A DNA stretch of 23,966 bases, from contig CAYQAL010000015.1 in assembly GCA_964415465.1 (NCBI GenBank), positions 1 through 23,966 on the forward strand, read 5' to 3'. This stretch comes from JAGOTP01 sp964415465 (GTDB lineage Bacteria > Patescibacteriota > Patescibacteriia > 2-12-FULL-60-25). This document shows positions 21,880 through 23,966 of this stretch, piece by piece (position 1 is the stretch's first letter; each line of letters starts with the position of its first letter). The notes below the pieces were generated by a model, which did no database searches, had not been told where the DNA came from, and saw only the letters and a program-made list of their open reading frames with translations. A program made the translations under genes and the position numbers.

Positions 21880-22001
21880 AAAACGACTTTCATAACCTTG
21901 ACGAAGACGTGTGCGAACGCGTCGCCTCTCTTTGTCGCTGCTTTTTTCCAAAAAATAAGGTGTTTTTATAAGAGAAAAAACATCCCCATCTCGCCCACCT
22001 G

Positions 22002-22010
22002 TTATCCACA
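22002..22010 (+). promoter_or_regulatory. Perfect DnaA box upstream of nrdA
   Basis: TTATCCACA, identical to the high-affinity R1-type DnaA box, 16 bases upstream of the first NrdR box. E. coli nrdAB is known to be controlled by DnaA boxes in its promoter. One 9-mer by itself can occur by chance. Confidence 0.55.
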
Positions 22011-22025
22011 CAGAAAACTTTCTAA

Positions 22026-22041
22026 ACACTATATGTAGTGG
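22026..22041 (+). promoter_or_regulatory. NrdR box 1
   Basis: ACACTATATGTAGTGG, a near-palindrome matching the NrdR consensus (acaCwAtATaTwGtgt type). It lies 32 bases centre-to-centre from box 2, about three helical turns, the usual spacing. A -10-like TAGGAT (22042-22047) follows directly, so binding would block polymerase. Confidence 0.8.
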
Positions 22042-22057
22042 TAGGATTCAGTTCTCA

Positions 22058-22073
22058 CCACAATATATTGTGT
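22058..22073 (+). promoter_or_regulatory. NrdR box 2
   Basis: CCACAATATATTGTGT, an almost perfect NrdR palindrome. With box 1 it forms the tandem operator typical of ribonucleotide reductase promoters repressed by NrdR when dATP is high. nrdR itself is not in the window. Confidence 0.85.
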
Positions 22074-22144
22074 TGGGAGGAAACAGGCGGAACAAGGGAA
22101 TTTACGTGAAAGATCTTTATCTCACTCATCATTTCTCGCTATTT

Positions 22145-23966
22145 ATGGGGTCACTTCTTCGCATCAAAAAGCGTGACGGCCGCATCGTCGCCTTCGATGC
22201 CAGCAAAATTACACAGGCGCTCTTTAAGGCCTTCACCGCCATCCGTGGCGGCGTGGAGTCGACGGTCTTAGAGCAGCTGACGCGCGATATCGTTGCCGAG
22301 CTCGAAAACCGCGTCCCAGCCGACGGCGTCACGTCCATTGAAGAAGTCCAGAACGTCGTTGAGCAAATGTTGATGCGTGATCGATTCTTTGACGTCGCCA
22401 AGGATTACATCCTGTATCGCTACGAACATGCAAAGAAACGTGAACAAGAGCCTCAGACCTTCCAGATCTCCGTTTTGAAGCGCTCCGGTAAGACCGAAGC
22501 CTTCTCGATCGACAAAATTCGGAAAACTCTTGAGTACGTCGCCAAAGATGCCGGTGGTGAAGTCGACATCGAAACCATCGCCCAGCAATGCGCTCAAGAC
22601 GTCTACGACGGCATGAAGACGTCTGATATTTCCCAGGCCCTCATCCTCACCACACGCGCGTTTATTGAACGCGACCCCGCCTATTCCAAGATGGCGAGTC
22701 GTCTCTTGGCTCACAAAGTCTACAAAGAAACGGCTGGCGAGCACGTCGACTTCACTAAGCTTGATGACTGTTACCGCAATACCTTCATCAAGAACACCAA
22801 GCTGCTGACCGAGCTCAAGAAGCTCGATGAGCGTATGGTTCAGTTCGATTTGGAACGCTTGGCGGCTGTTTTGAAGCCAGAGCGCGATGACCTCTTCCTT
22901 TTCCTCGGCATGCAGACGGTGGCCGATCGTTATTTCTTGAACCACCCACAGACCAAGCAGCTTCTCGAGACCCCTCAAGCCTTCTGGATGCGTGTATCCA
23001 TGGGTCTAGCACTGAATGAAACGCGTGGACTTCGTGATGACATGGCGATCAAGTTCTATGAATTAATCTCGACCTTGCGCTTTGTTCCATCCACTCCAAC
23101 CTTGTTTCATGCAGGGACCTCGCACCCACAATTGTCGTCGTGCTACCTCACGACTGTCATGGATTCGCTCGACCACATCTTCAAATGCTTAGCCGACAAC
23201 GCTCAGCTCTCGAAATGGTCTGGAGGGCTCGGCAACGACTGGACCAACCTGCGCGGGACGGGTTCTCGTATCAAGGGAACAGGTGTCGAAAGCCAAGGTA
23301 TCATTCCGTTCCTCAAAGTCGCGAACGATACAACTGCCGCCATCAACCGCTCTGGTCGCCGCCGTGGGGCAACCTGTGCCTACCTCGAAACGTGGCACTA
23401 TGACATTGAAGACTTCCTCGAACTCCGCAAAAACACGGGTGACGAACGCCGCCGCACGCATGACATGGACACAGCCAACTGGATTCCAGACCTGTTCATG
23501 AAGCGTGTGCGTGACGACAAAGAGTGGAGTCTTTTCTCTCCAGACGAAGTTCCAGACTTGCACCACATCTACGGCAAGAAGTTCGAAGCACAGTACGAGA
23601 ACTATGAGCGTCTCGCTGAAGAAGGTAAAATCCGCCTGCATCGCAAAGTGAAGGCGCGTGATCTCTGGAAGAAGATGCTCGGCATGTTGTTCGAAACCGG
23701 CCACCCTTGGATTACCTGGAAAGATCCTTGCAACGTTCGCTCTCCACAAGATCATGTCGGCGTCGTACACAGCTCAAACTTATGTACCGAGATCACGCTC
23801 AACACGTCTGCGGAAGAAACTGCCGTCTGTAACTTGGGCTCCGTAAACCTGGCGCGCCACATCACGAACGGTGCACTCGACCTCGAGATGTTGAAAGACA
23901 CTGTCATGACGGCCATGCGCATGCTCGACAACGTCATCGACGTGAACTTCTATCCAACCATCGAAG
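22145..23966 (+). CDS. nrdA: Class I ribonucleoside-diphosphate reductase alpha subunit (3'-truncated by window edge)
   Basis: Large subunit that reduces ribonucleoside diphosphates to deoxyribonucleotides; 607 residues are visible. Two ATP-cone domains come first: cone 1 (about 4-95, RIKKRDGRIVAFDASKI) and cone 2 (about 105-200, VLKRSGKTEAFSIDKIRK), followed by the N-terminal helical domain and the start of the barrel. Barrel motifs: Cys333 in LSSCYLTT, a redox-active Cys equivalent to E. coli C225; SSNLCTEI with Asn545, Cys547 (thiyl radical site) and Glu549; and Cys562 in AVCNLGSVNL, the partner redox Cys. The remaining barrel and C-terminal Cys tail lie beyond the window. Start uncertain: ATG at 22145 directly precedes cone 1 but lacks an SD; an in-frame GTG at 22106 has AAGGGA upstream. 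Tandem NrdR boxes and a DnaA box precede it. Confidence 0.96.
   Translation, partial: MGSLLRIKKRDGRIVAFDASKITQALFKAFTAIRGGVESTVLEQLTRDIVAELENRVPADGVTSIEEVQNVVEQMLMRDRFFDVAKDYILYRYEHAKKREQEPQTFQISVLKRSGKTEAFSIDKIRKTLEYVAKDAGGEVDIETIAQQCAQDVYDGMKTSDISQALILTTRAFIERDPAYSKMASRLLAHKVYKETAGEHVDFTKLDDCYRNTFIKNTKLLTELKKLDERMVQFDLERLAAVLKPERDDLFLFLGMQTVADRYFLNHPQTKQLLETPQAFWMRVSMGLALNETRGLRDDMAIKFYELISTLRFVPSTPTLFHAGTSHPQLSSCYLTTVMDSLDHIFKCLADNAQLSKWSGGLGNDWTNLRGTGSRIKGTGVESQGIIPFLKVANDTTAAINRSGRRRGATCAYLETWHYDIEDFLELRKNTGDERRRTHDMDTANWIPDLFMKRVRDDKEWSLFSPDEVPDLHHIYGKKFEAQYENYERLAEEGKIRLHRKVKARDLWKKMLGMLFETGHPWITWKDPCNVRSPQDHVGVVHSSNLCTEITLNTSAEETAVCNLGSVNLARHITNGALDLEMLKDTVMTAMRMLDNVIDVNFYPTIE

Noticed and set aside
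21625..22029. Minus-strand ORF of 134 codons over the small membrane protein and terminator
   Set aside because: It crosses a strong terminator hairpin, is Arg/Gly-rich shadow sequence, and has no SD in a block where real genes do.
1..23966. CRISPR arrays, IS elements, prophage genes, rRNA
   Set aside because: No regularly spaced direct repeats, transposase, integrase, phage structural genes or rRNA were found; the HNH gene is the only mobile-type candidate.

Overview
The window looks like a chromosomal segment of a Candidate Phyla Radiation (Patescibacteria) bacterium, probably from the Parcubacteria group; an Uhrbacteria-like genome would fit, but the sequence alone does not fix the lineage. 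The reasons are a long Cys-rich protein family that I know mainly from these genomes, an alpha-2-macroglobulin-like giant next to a MEMO-family protein, a LemA/TPM cluster, many genes without a Shine-Dalgarno (SD) site, and housekeeping genes mixed with uncharacterised single genes. TGA is used as a stop (for example the glycosyltransferase at 12345), which argues against the Gracilibacteria/Absconditabacteria code.

Layout. 1-698 is the 3' part of rnc (RNase III), convergent with a 540-residue Cys-rich protein; the two stop codons share four bases. The largest protein-free gap (2318-2747) has a plus-strand promoter-like sequence and a strongly self-complementary stretch that I read as an unassigned structured RNA. 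It is followed by tRNA-Arg(TCG) and a bidirectional terminator. Then, on the minus strand, come a hypothetical protein and a TrmB-type regulator (2856-4531). Upstream of these is a three-gene operon transcribed ECF sigma factor, then a membrane-anchored alpha-2-macroglobulin-like protein (1715 aa), then a secreted MEMO-like protein (11141 down to 4577). 11290-13775 is a tight operon of GT2 glycosyltransferase, minimal nucleotidyltransferase and SLOG-like protein. 13803-16751 holds two TPM-domain paralogues and LemA, interrupted by tRNA-Leu(TAA) and a stand-alone HNH endonuclease. A FolC-type ligase, a tiny Pro-rich ORF and a DedA membrane protein follow (16774-19010).

From 19101 the plus strand carries ruvB, a small membrane protein and a bPH2-domain membrane protein. 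A compositionally distinct block (about 21070-21880) then encodes two small acidic lipoproteins (minus) and one small single-pass membrane protein (plus). All three have strong SD sites, unlike the rest of the window. The window ends in the 5' two thirds of a class I ribonucleotide reductase large subunit. Its promoter region holds two NrdR-type palindromes and a perfect DnaA box.

How the genes work together. The clearest functional units are: the sigma factor with the cytoplasmic tail of the macroglobulin-like protein (a possible sigma/anti-sigma pair fused to a surface sensor); LemA plus TPM (envelope); nucleotidyltransferase plus SLOG (possible nucleotide-based module); and replication-linked control of dNTP synthesis at nrdA. 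Many genes start within about 0-8 bases of a predicted transcription start next to an extended -10 motif of the type TGCTAYACT, suggesting widespread leaderless or near-leaderless mRNAs.
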